This document shows, piece by piece, positions 1-8,392 of a stretch of 21,662 nucleotides of DNA. The notes beneath the pieces are model-generated. The model worked only from the letters and a program-made list of their open reading frames with translations. It was not told the DNA's origin and did not search any database. The position numbers and the translations under genes are program-made. Each line of letters begins with the position of its first letter. The first letter of the stretch is position 1. Where the stretch lies: positions 310,605 to 332,266 of the forward strand of contig NW_005434606.1 of NCBI RefSeq assembly GCF_000315625.1, read 5' to 3'. Origin of the DNA: Guillardia theta CCMP2712. Lineage: Eukaryota; Cryptophyceae; Pyrenomonadales; Geminigeraceae.

Positions 1-2
1 CT

Positions 3-221
3 CCCTGCTACTCGTCCAAGACCCGCGCTGGCGTGCCCTTGCTCGCTGATCGTCTGCTGATGGTGCCATACACGTCGACTCTCACCGCTGACCTCTCCGC
101 CTCCTCCCGCCTGGGCATTGACGACTCCTCCATCCCGGCCGTCTTCCTCCAGTACTACGGCTGTAGCCCTACTCCCTGCGTCGTCTCGGACGAGCTCAAC
201 CTCGTGACGGACTTCAGGTAG
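3..221 (+). CDS. 3' end of an unrecognised protein gene (partial at window edge)
   Basis: The frame is open from the first bases of the window to a TAG at 219-221 and encodes about 72 residues. It includes the segment LLADRLLMVPYTSTLTADLS and, near the end, FLQYYGCSPTPC. There is no start or acceptor inside the window, so this is the end of a longer gene or its last exon. The final codons read TTCAGGTAG, so the TAG could also sit inside a splice donor (CAG|GTAGAC). An AATAAA at 303-308 downstream supports transcription ending here on the plus strand. I do not recognise the family. The evidence is the open frame, the non-repetitive amino-acid composition and the polyadenylation-like signal. 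Confidence 0.4.
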   Translation, partial: PCYSSKTRAGVPLLADRLLMVPYTSTLTADLSASSRLGIDDSSIPAVFLQYYGCSPTPCVVSDELNLVTDFR

Positions 222-302
222 ACCCTGGACAAGCCTCCGGCGCTGAGAGCCCCGCCAGCCCGACGGGCGGCACTAGGCAGGAGGCTGTAGACTATGTACA
301 GG

Positions 303-308
303 AATAAA
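303..308 (+). terminator. Candidate polyadenylation signal AATAAA
   Basis: AATAAA lies about 80 bases after the stop of the plus-strand gene ending at 221, a usual distance for a cleavage and polyadenylation signal. This rests on one short motif, so it is only suggestive. Confidence 0.35.
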
Positions 309-676
309 GCAACACGTTGCCATGCCTCCCCATCCCCTCCCAGCCCCCCCCTCCCTCCCTCTTTCCCGCACCGACACTGGCCGTGAGCAGGACCGTGAGC
401 TCCATGCGGGAGGGCAGGCGATGCATCGAGATAAGGCGACCACATCAAGAGCGAGGCATCGGGTCCAGCCTGGAGGGCGTGAGAGACCTGCCTTGCTGAC
501 TGTCTCACCTCGGTCATGGCCCCTCCAGGTACGGTCCGCTCGCGCGCACTCATCTCCATCGTGAGGAGCATGGCAGGTGGGCCCGTCTAGCGCTTAGGAG
601 GGCAGCAAGTCAGGGAGGGCGGAGAACTGAGCAATGCAAGGGGGGGGAGTAGGAGGAGTTGTCCGATGCCAGGTCG
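309..676. other. Intergenic stretch between converging genes
   Basis: A 368-base gap between the plus-strand gene ending at 221 and the minus-strand gene whose stop is at 677-679. It holds C-rich and G-rich runs (near 333-360 and 640-650). Open frames on both strands overlap here, but none has a convincing motif or splice context. I see no gene. Confidence 0.4.
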
Positions 677-827
677 TCAGCAGCTACGGGCCATGGAGTG
701 CAGCCGCTCCCGCAGCTTCTTGATCTGATGCAGGCAGCACTTATGAGTCTCCGGAAGTTTCCGGCGTTCCTTGATCAATTCTTTTACTGTGACTACTTCA
801 CTTGTGCCATTTACAACATGAGTCAAT
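677..827 (-). CDS. Last exon of an unrecognised minus-strand gene
   Basis: On the minus strand, a frame preceded by a pyrimidine-rich stretch and an AG acceptor (exon starting about 827) runs to a TGA at 677-679. It encodes about 50 residues. The end is strongly basic and helical: ELIKERRKLPETHK, then HQIKKLRERLHSMARSC before the stop. This looks like the C-terminus of a real protein rather than chance, because charged residues recur with heptad-like spacing. The frame stays open to 859, so the exon could be longer. The upstream part would lie in the GC-rich island beyond 880, where I found no further exon. No family is recognised. Confidence 0.4.
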
Positions 828-879
828 CTCAGAGTGAGAGACCGACAGTCACGCGCCGGTCAGAGAGTCCCGGTTACTG

Positions 880-1340
880 CCTTGGAGCTTGATAGTCCTC
901 CGGCACTCCGACTCGGAGGGCCTCGGCGGAGCGGGCCCGCGCGCCGTACTCTGCGGCGGCCCATGCCGCTTCACCGTGCCGAGTGCCGGGCCGCAGTGCC
1001 GTGCGGCGGCCGCGCCCGGCACTGAGCGCCGAGCCTGGCAACGGAGTTCCGAGTTCCGATCGCCGGGCCCGCCGGGACGGCCCGTCCAGGCACTGCGGCA
1101 GCCCGCGGCCCATCATGCCGTTCAGCCCCGGGGTCGGACCGTACCGTACTTCTAAGTTCACATTTTAGTCACTGACTCCGACAGTGTACGGTGCGGCGCC
1201 CGGCCGTACGGCCAGCCGGGTACGGCCAGCCCGGCGCTGAGCCTCGGAGCGGACCGGGCCGGACCGCCGGGCCCATGTCCGTCTAGCCCGTCACGTACGG
1301 TACTATACCGCCGGTAGCCTCCCCGGCGTTCAACCATGGC
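880..1340. repeat. GC-rich island with CCGG/CGTACGG short palindromes
   Basis: About 460 bases dominated by GCCGGGC, CGTACGG and CGGCCG words, sharply different in composition from the AT-richer DNA after 1500. Open frames on both strands are by-products of high GC. It resembles the island at 17420-17970. Both contain GTTCCGAGTTC and AGTCACTG words, so they may be members of one repeat family. No coding potential is recognised. Confidence 0.45.
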
Positions 1341-2749
1341 ATCTCACTGAGAGACTGGCTGGTCCGAGGGCGATCGGACGGTCGGATCATTCCCGTCCCG
1401 TAAAGAGATCGGATCGATCTCATGGGTCGCAATACGCTCTGATCCTCCCTAGGAAGGGTGCTAGTAAGTCACGGGCTCATATGGAGACTCCTAGGACCTG
1501 CCGTAAAATGACTGTTTTTCTCGAAAAAGGAATTTTTCGCCTGAATTTTGAAGTACCCTACCCACAGCTAGAACGAGAACTAGGGGTAGTGGTCATGGTG
1601 GATAATCCTCAGGAGTAATGGGGTCAGGTGGGTCCTATTTGTAGCCAGGGGTACTTGTAGGGAATAGTGGGGGTACCCGGTCGTGATGAAGCCATCAAAA
1701 AAACAAATTATCCAAGAGCTGTGCTTTCGGTCAACTATGCAAAAAAGGAGGGTATTTTAAGATTTCTACAATGATATAGTTTGTCCACCCACCCTTCGCT
1801 CCCAAGGAAAGCCCTTTCAGTGGAGTTTCAAAAAGGTCAGTAGGTGGGTAGGTCCAAATTATTGAATGTTAAATTGAAAATTGATTGATTTGTTCATTAC
1901 AACCCCATTTTTTCAGTTACAAAAGAGGGGTACCCAAATAGTTTGAGAGTTTCTCCTTGAATTTTCGATGTCGCTCCTCCAAAGTGTTTTCCTGTCTTGA
2001 GTTATTCGAGAGCGACGATGAGGGTGAAAGATGGGGGTAGGGTGAAGCTGAAATGTGGAAGTTGAGGGGTGGGGTACTTCACTTCCAGGTAGACCCAGGT
2101 TGCTGGAGAATTTGGGGGGGTTAAAGCTAGGGAGGACCCCTAGGAGGGTGGGGTACACGCTGCTGCTTGGCTAGGAGTCAAAGGAATTGGGGGGTAGGGG
2201 GTGGGAATCATGGGGTGTTGAAATTTGGGGTGGGTTGACAAAAGCAGGGAGGGGGTGGATAATAGGTAGGGGTCGACGAGGCGATGGCACCAGGGATGGC
2301 GTCGACCGACGAGGTAAGGAGGAGGCGGAGAGCCGCTGGGGAGGTTTCGAGATCGAGGAGATCATGGTAGGATGGAGGGATGGAGGGACTTGTATCCTTC
2401 AGACATGCTGTATGAGGGAGATGATTGCTATCAAGGAGGAGGAGGGCGGAAAAGGGGGCGGGGGTCGTGGTGATTTTATCGACGTGGTCGGGATTGGTCG
2501 GAGGAATTCATATTCGAAGGGTTGAGATGAAAGCATAGAAAGGAGGAAGAACATTCTGCATGCTGTCTGTTCGAAAGCGTCAGAGGAGTCCCAGGGCTTG
2601 TAGGATGAGGGAGATTTGATGCAGCGAAATGTAGATGCGTATAAGCTTGCTCGCTGTAATCCGATGCTGTCATATACAAGATAGAAGATGGAAATCACCT
2701 CTTCTTCGACTGCCTTTTCTGTACAGTGCTGACTTGAATACTCTTCCAG
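1341..2749. repeat. Gene-poor stretch with G-rich GGTACCC-type repeat DNA
   Basis: From about 1540 to 2330 the plus strand is rich in GGGGTACCC, GGTGGGT and GGGGTAGGG words, like 14030-14130, 16920-17200 and 18390-19210. The word CACCCACCCTTCG near 1786 recurs near 9975. This suggests an old dispersed repeat rather than genes. From 2400 to 2749 there is a minus-strand open frame, but its upstream end runs into the first recognised kinase exon on the other strand. The N-terminal exon of the kinase may lie in 2300-2740, but I could not identify it. Confidence 0.4.
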
Positions 2750-4689
2750 CAGCCCAGACTTAATTTGGGGAGCTTTCATCTTGTGCAAGAAATGCCTCAG
2801 GTTGGAGGCGCGAGTGGGATAGTTTGTAGGATGAGATCAAGTCAAACCGGATCGGAATGTGTCTTCAAGCTTCTCGCTCTCCCTCTCCGCCAAGACGGTG
2901 TGGTGGCATGAGAGGAGAAATGCTCTCGATGATACCGTGGCATGCAGAAGTGATGAGGTGCTTGGAAGGGATTAGGAAAGCATGGTCTGCTGCAGGTGGG
3001 CACTCGATGAAAACTCTTTCCTGTATTGTTGAATGATTCCTTCAACATCTCTTACATCTCCAGAGTTCCTTCAACATCTCTTACATCTCCTTGATGTCTG
3101 TACACTTGATGCTGTATGGTAGAATGTGATCCCGTCACCTCTCCCCTCCTTGTTTGGCTTCCCTCGGCGCCTTGCGGCAATGTGTCCTGTACTGACTGGA
3201 TCCATACAGACGGGCACCCGAACATCTTAACCTTCCTGGACTGCACATACGATCAGGTTGAGGGACCTGTCTGCTCCTCCCTCAGCGTTCATGATGGTGA
3301 CGAGCAGGCAACGTCAAGGTTCATCATTGCTACGGAATGGATGGATTGCCTTTCACTGCGGGATCACATGCCCCCTGGTCGGCCCATTCCCGAGCCCGTG
3401 AGGAGGAGAGGAGGAGGAGATTGATGGGCTGATGTCCCTTCAGGCTGTTGGTGGCATCATATCCCAGACCGTCTTCGGACTGGCCCACCTTCACAGGTAC
3501 GTGCTGTTCGGGTATACACACGTGTCGACTGATGCTTGTGCTGTGTGAACAGTGTTCAGCACACTGCACATCGAGACATCAAACCCAGCAACATTCTCCT
3601 CAACTCAGCAGGTTGGCGCATGTCTTTGTCTAGACATGTCGCCCGGACAACTCAGGTGTACCTTACAACTTCGTCTTGGCAGGGAATGTGAAGATTACAG
3701 ACCTTTGTCAAAGTCGACAACTTGCGCAGACTCTCGATATGATGGGCACGTATGTCGGTCAGACACTTTACATGTCACCAGAGAGGATACAGGTATGGAC
3801 GCACAGGATGGTCCTCCTTTGTCTTGAGCGTATCTCTTGATGCTCTTCTACCTCTTTCCTTGGGTGCTTCATCGTGCCGTCTATGACCGGCGATGTTCTT
3901 TGTCGTTATCTGTTGCCTTCGTCCTCGACCTTCACTTCTCCTGCTCCTCCTCCTCCTCCTCCTCCTCCTCCTCCTCCTTTCCTGTTGTCCTGTTCTTCTC
4001 CTCCTCTCCCCTCTCCTCCTTCGCCTTCTCCGTGTCGTGCTCCTTCTCCTTCTCCTTCTTCTGCTTGCTCTGCCTCATCCTGTCAAGTCTCTCTGCAGGA
4101 GAATGAAGTTTTCTCCTCATGCGTAATTTCAGGGTGCTCGTTACACGGCAAATTGTGACGTGTGGAGCGTGGGGTTGATAGCGATGATTGAAGACAACGA
4201 GCCTCCCAGGCTGAACCCTGCGGTGACCGCAAAGCTGCTTCCTCCTCCTCATCGATGCTGACTCGCTCCCAGACTTGCGGGGCAACTGAGGAGGCGGCAA
4301 ACTTCTGCAGAGCGTGTCTAGAGTACGAGTGAGTGTTTCCTCCTTCTACCTCCCCTTCCTTCCACCCAACATCCTTGTCCTCGTCCCGAACTCCCACCCG
4401 CCCCCTTGCTCTTCCTCCTTCCCTCCTCCTTCCCTTCCCTCTCTTTCTCCCTCCCTACCCCCCGCATCTCCCTCCCTCCCTCCCTCTTCCTCCCTCTCTT
4501 CTCTTTGCCTTCCTCATCTTCTCCCTCTTCCGCTGCTCCCGACTAAACGAGGGCCCATCCGTTGACCGCTGCCGCAGCCAAGAAGTTCGCGTGCATTCGG
4601 CGCAGCTCTCGCAACATCCTTGGGTTCAGCGACACCAGCCCCCGGCAGGCTGTCAGGCCATCGCGGGATGGCTGGCGTGTGCTACATAG
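2750..4689 (+). CDS. MAP kinase kinase (STE7)-like protein kinase, multi-exon, degenerate DFG
   Basis: Spliced by eye, exons are 2750-2897, 2948-2995, 3210-3397, 3444-3496, 3553-3611, 3683-3792, 4133-4222, 4273-4328 and 4578-4689 (TAG). All introns are GT-AG and join in phase. Landmarks in order: glycine loop VGGASGIV; ATP lysine in CVFKLL; alpha-C glutamate in DEVMRCLEGI; GHPNILTFLD; hinge region IIATEWMD; catalytic loop HRDIKPSNILLN; DLC where DFG is expected; MSPERIQ; DVWSVGL; final helix HSAQLSQHPWVQRH. Order and wording match MAP2K kinases (HRDxKPSNIL, YMSPERL). From family knowledge it would phosphorylate protein Ser/Thr/Tyr, but the missing DFG glycine and a shortened segment after DVWSVGLIAMI make activity uncertain. 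The AG at 2748-2749 opens the first exon found. The start codon and N-terminus lie upstream and are unresolved. Confidence 0.85.
3037..3090. repeat. Tandem duplication of a 25-bp word inside a kinase intron
   Basis: TTCCTTCAACATCTCTTACA plus TCTCC occurs twice (3037-3061 and 3066-3090) with four bases between. It lies in the 214-base intron between the alpha-C exon and the GHPNIL exon, so it is a neutral-looking local duplication. Confidence 0.8.
4329..4577 (+). other. Long pyrimidine-tract intron of the kinase gene
   Basis: This 249-base GT-AG intron (donor GTGAGTG, acceptor GCCGCAG) is almost entirely C and T for some 170 bases. The previous large intron (3793-4132) also carries a (CTC)n tract near 3950-3980. 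The frame open through this region is low-complexity Ser/Pro/Leu and is not counted as coding. Confidence 0.7.
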
Positions 4690-4714
4690 CACGCGTTACC
4701 CGGGGAACAGAAGA

Positions 4715-4735
4715 GGGGGGGGGGGGGGGGGGGGG
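4715..4735. repeat. G homopolymer (21 bases)
   Basis: An uninterrupted run of G directly after the kinase stop region. Its length is likely to be unreliable in any assembly. Confidence 0.85.
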
Positions 4736-4882
4736 AAATGAAGGAGGAAGGGAACGGGGAAGGAGCTGTTTTCTGTTCTTGGTTGTAGATTTGGGTAGGA
4801 GAGGTGCGGGTGATTCTTTTTCTCAGCTCCTTGCATTTTGGTCTTTCGCTGCAAGGAGGTTTCAATAGATTGACTTGTAAAG

Positions 4883-4977
4883 TATGACCCATGTGTAGCT
4901 GCTAACACCTGACGGTATGACCCACGTGTAGCTGCTAACACCTGATGGTATGACCCACGTGTAGCTGCTAACACCTG
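4883..4977. repeat. 33-bp tandem repeat, about three copies
   Basis: The unit GGTATGACCCACGTGTAGCT + GCTAACACCTGAT repeats nearly three times with single-base differences. Read on the minus strand it begins at the stop codon (TAG at 4968-4970) of the minus-strand exon, so the repeat probably forms the start of that gene's 3' UTR. Its length, a multiple of three, keeps one minus-strand frame open, but I do not think that frame is used. Confidence 0.8.
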
Positions 4978-5051
4978 GCCGCTGCAAACTCGACGAAGGG
5001 GCGGAAGAGATCGTCTACCTCGTGCTCCAGCCGCATCAGCGACCGCTGCCC
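4968..5051 (-). CDS. Last exon of unrecognised minus-strand gene
   Basis: On the minus strand an acceptor CTTCAACAG is followed by 27 codons and TAG. The residues GQRSLMRLEHEVDDLFRPFV are followed by EFAAARC and look like an amphipathic helix. It joins in phase 0 to the exon ending at 5204 (TFRTMKENVE, donor GTCAGG). The helix has no family signature I can name. The stop lies in the first copy of a 33-bp repeat. Confidence 0.55.
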   Translation of the reverse strand, partial: GQRSLMRLEHEVDDLFRPFVEFAAARC

Positions 5052-5203
5052 CTGTTGAAGCATGTCAGAGGCCATCGAGAGGGAGGAAGAGGGAGGGGAA
5101 GAAGCTTGGGGAGGAGCAAGATGATCAGGAGGTCAAACATGTGGCAAGAGGAGGAGCAGGAACACAGGGTGGAGGAGCCGGTGGATCGAGCAGCGGCCCT
5201 GAC

Positions 5204-5308
5204 CTCCACATTCTCCTTCATGGTCCGGAACGTCTGTGAGAAGAGAGAGTCGTAGTTGGCCGAGTGGAGGAGCTCCTCCCCGTCTCTTTGATCTCCCACA
5301 CGCGCCAT
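5204..5308 (-). CDS. Penultimate exon, or start, of unrecognised minus-strand gene
   Basis: A minus-strand frame beginning at an ATG at 5308 reads MARVGDQRDGEELLHSANYD and continues through SLFSQTFRTMKENVE to a GT donor at 5203. It may be a first exon beginning at this ATG. Alternatively only the last ten residues, after the AG of TCTTCTCACAG, may be coding. The exon boundary upstream is not settled by eye. Confidence 0.4.
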
Positions 5309-5343
5309 CAGAGGTCGGCATGTCCTGGGCTCGCTCCTGCCAC

Positions 5344-5551
5344 AACGTTACCTCCCTCCCCTACCCAAGACCTGCCTTCTCCCCTCCTCTTCCTCTCCTT
5401 CCTCTACCCCTCTGCCCTCCTCTTCCCACTTCTCCTCTCTTCTCCCCTCCTTGCCCACCACCCACTTCTCCTCTCCACTGCCCTACTCTGATCTCCCATT
5501 TCCTCTCCCTTCCGTCCTCCCCCCCCCCTCGCCTCTCCTCCTCCTTTCGCC
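5344..5551. repeat. Pyrimidine-rich tract
   Basis: About 200 bases almost wholly C/T on the plus strand (purine on the minus). It lies between minus-strand exons and is presumably intron. The Ser/Pro/Leu-rich and Arg/Gly-rich frames through it are composition artefacts. Confidence 0.6.
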
Positions 5552-5628
5552 TCTCCATGACGCACAAGAGCGATTGATCGTATTCGGAGGGCGTCAGCCG
5601 GTGCAGAATGTTCATGACTTTGATAACC
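5552..5628 (-). CDS. Internal exon candidate of minus-strand gene
   Basis: After the minus-strand acceptor TTCTCCTCAG the frame reads VIKVMNILHRLTPSEYDQSL and then LCVME before falling into a purine-rich low-complexity stretch. The phrase 'ILHRLTPSEYDQ' recalls the LNKLTPEKF segment of eIF4G MIF4G domains, and also LTP-containing segments of some bZIP proteins. Neither is strong enough to name it. No clear GT donor was found right after the exon; a GT within TGCGTCATGG is one option. Confidence 0.4.
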
Positions 5629-5659
5629 CTGAGGAGAAGAACAAGTCAGAGATGAGCAT

Positions 5660-6190
5660 AGGAGCCAAGTGAGAAACGAACGAGTTGAGAGATAAGATGA
5701 GGGGGATTAGAGGGAAGGAAAGTCGAGGGCTAGGAAAGGGTTGAGAGAAAGGACGGGTGAGGACGAATACGGGAAGATAAGGGAGAGCGGGAGCAGGACG
5801 GAGGACGGAGGACGGAGAAGGAGGGGAGGGGAGGAGGAGGACGGAGGAGAGAGAAGCAAGGGAGGACGAAGGGATGCACGAGGAAATGTATATGCGATTA
5901 CCTTCCGAGGGAGTCTCTTTGTTTGATCGATGTGAGTCGAACAAGAAGAGGATCTATCAGCTTTCCGCTCTGAATTCCCAAGTCAGTTTCTCTCCATCCT
6001 CCCATTCTCCTCTTCATCTCGCCTCCTCCTCCTCCTCCTCCTCCTCCTGCCCCCCCTTCCGCTTCGTGTCCCTCTCCCTGCTCTCCCCTCCTATCCACTC
6101 CCCCCTTATCCCCCTCCTCCTCCCTCCCTGCTTTTCCACAAAAGTCCTATCCTCCTCGCAATTCTTCTCCCCTGCCCTCGGTCTTCCTGA
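5660..6190. other. Low-complexity intron or spacer
   Basis: First a purine-rich plus strand (5680-5880, GGAGGA and GGACGG words), then a C/T-rich stretch with (CTC)n near 6026-6048. No exon is recognised. It would be intron if the flanking minus-strand exons belong to one gene. Confidence 0.4.
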
Positions 6191-6198
6191 GATCTCAC

Positions 6199-6267
6199 CT
6201 TCGGGATCCCTGCGGAGGACTTCCCCTCCGCGAACGACTTTCGACCAGGACCTGAACGTGATGTCAT
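6199..6267 (-). CDS. Internal exon candidate of minus-strand gene
   Basis: Flanked by a minus-strand acceptor CTGTTGGCAG and donor AAGGTGAGATC, both good consensus. One frame reads DITFRSWSKVVRGGEVLRRD; another reads MTSRSGPGRKSFAEGKSSAG. Neither joins in phase to the exon at 5552-5628 without a further exon, so the frame is not settled. Confidence 0.35.
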
Positions 6268-6360
6268 CTGCCAACAGACTCAATGAGATGTGAGAGGAGA
6301 GGCTGAGGGAACTGAACGGGAGAGCGGAGAGAATGATTGTCAACCAGGCAGGGCGAAGAG

Positions 6361-6375
6361 GAAGAGGAAGACGAA

Positions 6376-6441
<66 letters not shown>
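6361..6441. repeat. (GACGAG)n hexamer repeat
   Basis: About a dozen GACGAG units on the plus strand, next to the minus-strand exon candidate, on its intron side. The Arg-Pro, Arg-Gly and Arg-Thr dipeptide frames through it are repeat artefacts. Confidence 0.85.
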
Positions 6442-6465
6442 AGGAGAGGCTAGGGGGAGCAGCAC

Positions 6466-6585
6466 ACATGTCATGCTGCCGAAAAACTCGAGCTCGGAGT
6501 GCGGAAGTGCGTTGTCGCAGTTGCCTAGGCGCGCGAGCATCTCGTCCGGGTGCATGTTCATGAAGTTTGCGATGCCTGAGCTGAT
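6466..6585 (-). CDS. Internal exon candidate of minus-strand gene
   Basis: A pyrimidine tract and CTTCAG acceptor on the minus strand precede a frame reading ISSGIANFMNMHPDEMLARL, then GNCDNALPHSELEFFGSMT, up to a GT donor at about 6467 or 6465. The composition is that of a normal folded protein. No known domain is recognised. It probably belongs with the minus-strand exons at 4968-6267. Confidence 0.5.
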
Positions 6586-6689
6586 CTGAAGGAGGAGAAC
6601 GTAAGAGGGAGGGTGAAGAAGAGCAAGGAAGAAGAGGAGGGACGATGAGAGAAGGGAAAAAGGATCTCAGAATAAACAAAATGCCGGAG

Positions 6690-6708
6690 CAGGAGCAGAA
6701 GCAGAAGC

Positions 6709-6779
<71 letters not shown>

Positions 6780-6780
6780 A
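6690..6780. repeat. (AGCAGG)n hexamer repeat
   Basis: AGCAGG/AGCAGA units run for about 90 bases. No stop or start context points to coding use. Confidence 0.85.
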
Positions 6781-7007
6781 AGTCCTGACCTCTAATTTCG
6801 TTCGAGACATCGTTAAAGGGTCAACATCCATAATCCAGTACCTGATCCATCTGTCACCTCCAACTCCACGTCCACCATCAACAACAACACTACCCCCTGC
6901 ACTCTTTCTCCTCTGCTTCCCCTACTACTTTTCAGCGCTGCCCGGCCAACACCCATCCCACCTCGTCCTCAACCATTCATCATCAACAACGTGTGCATCC
7001 CTCTTCC

Positions 7008-7345
7008 TCTCCCTCCTCCTCCTCCTCCTCCTCCTCCTCCTCCTCCTCCCTTCCCCCTCAACTAACCCCGAATTTGAGTCTAGCGGCATAGTGTCCTTCA
7101 GATTTTCGATGTCAAAGGGCCCAGCTGCTCGTGATACAATCAGTGTTCCTTGATGTCATCATCATCATCGCCATCTCAATCATCACCAACATCATCACTA
7201 CCGCCACAACCATTAATACCGCCGCCACTTCTAGCACCACCACCACCACCACCACCACCACCACCACCAGCGACAACAACAACAAAACAAAACAAAAACA
7301 CCATCAGCACCATCAGCACCATCAGCACCATCAGCACCAACAATC
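7008..7345. repeat. Microsatellite cluster: (CTC)n, (CAT)n, (CCA)n and CATCAGCAC units
   Basis: (CTC)n at about 7010-7048, CATCAT runs near 7155-7200, (CCA)n at about 7238-7268 and four CATCAGCAC-type 9-mers near 7300-7340. The surrounding 6790-7450 has no recognisable gene. Confidence 0.8.
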
Positions 7346-7584
7346 ACAAAGTCGCAATCATCTCCAGATTCATTATCATTTTTGTTTTGCATCTTACCCT
7401 CTTGCAACTCTGATCTCATCATCGCTGAGAATTCTCCAAACTTACCCCTGAGCAGAAATCAAGAGCTGCATCATGAAAACAGCGCAAAGGAAAGAGAGAA
7501 GACAGATAAGATAGGAAAAGACAGGACAGGAAAGGAAAGGAGGGAAGCTGATGTGAGAAGGAGCACGAGAAGTTCAGAGAGTAG

Positions 7585-7714
7585 CAAGAGGAGCAGGAGG
7601 CAGCACGGGAGGAGGAGCATGAAGATAAGTTGCTTGCCCGAGAATCATCCTCTCGATCGATCGGAGCCCGCGATCAAAAGCTGTTCGAACGGCGTAGGGC
7701 ATTTCAAGGAACAT
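7585..7714 (+). CDS. Possible coiled-coil exon, weak
   Basis: After an AG (GAGAGTAG) the plus-strand frame reads QEEQEAAREEEHEDKLLARE, then SSSRSIGARDQKLFERRRAF, with a possible donor at ACATG|GTTGTG. The second half is not simple repeat, which is why it is listed, but the splice sites are weak and no partner exon was found. A continuation such as LTYASCIQLARLLSR near 7870-7918 is possible. Confidence 0.2.
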
Positions 7715-7959
7715 GGTTGTGAGCCTATGAGAACGCTAATGAGGGACCAGGAGCAGAGGAGGAGGAGGAGGAGGGAGGACGGGAGAGGAGGAGAAGGGAG
7801 GACGAGTAGGAGGAGGAGGGTAGATGGGCAGGAGGAGGGCAGGGGAGGAACAAGTGAAGGCAAGGAGAGACTGACATATGCGAGCTGTATCCAGCTTGCC
7901 AGATTGCTTTCAAGATGAGAGGAGAGAGTTGAATGCGGTGAATGTCTCGACCCTAACAT

Positions 7960-8392
7960 GCATTCAGTGACCCTGACGCAGAGGAGATTTCAGGAAAGAG
8001 GCGAGGGAGGGAGGGGAGGAGGGGTTGAGGGAGAGAGAAGACAACAAAGGAAGATATTGAGAGCAAAAATGGCAAACAAAGATGATCGTTCCGAAATTGC
8101 TATTAAGTTCAGAGCAGAGCAGAGCAGAGCAAGAAAAAGGGGGAGCAACACAATGAACAAGCCATTACAAAGTTTGTGGCGCGGTCCCATAGAAACAAGT
8201 GCATGGCTGTCTGCAAGGGCCTCCAAACATGATCAGTCGACTGCGCTTCATATTCATCCCAGTTGTCCCTGAAACAAACATTCCCATCAGATGCAAACAT
8301 AACATGCATCGAAAAAGAGAAAGACCAACAAACGCGATTTCACGCTGTCATCTCAACACATCACATGACAATGATGATCGTGTTCACATCGC
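7960..8392. other. Spacer with no recognisable gene
   Basis: Purine-rich DNA with a short AGAGC repeat (8110-8130), then mixed sequence. It lies downstream of the minus-strand gene ending at 8393, so part of it should be that gene's 3' UTR. Confidence 0.4.

Noticed and set aside
2399-2788. Minus-strand frame of 129 codons with fairly protein-like sequence
   Set aside because: Its upstream end overlaps the first supported kinase exon (2750-2897) on the other strand and the rest lies in the expected intron or 5' region; no motif or splice support.
5530-5628. Alternative minus-strand frame containing IALVRHGEAKGG, like a phosphoglycerate mutase RHGE motif
   Set aside because: The motif is followed at once by Gly/Arg/Glu low complexity with none of the rest of the mutase fold; a chance match is more likely, and another frame looks more protein-like.
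6014-6679. 221-codon minus-strand frame
   Set aside because: A long Arg-Pro run from the GACGAG repeat and Ser/Leu or Glu runs from CTC tracts keep it open; only short pieces (6199-6267) look like exons.
7131-7451. Plus-strand frame with Ile/Thr-rich then His/Gln-rich sequence
   Set aside because: It translates CAT, CCA and CATCAGCAC microsatellites; no independent coding signal.
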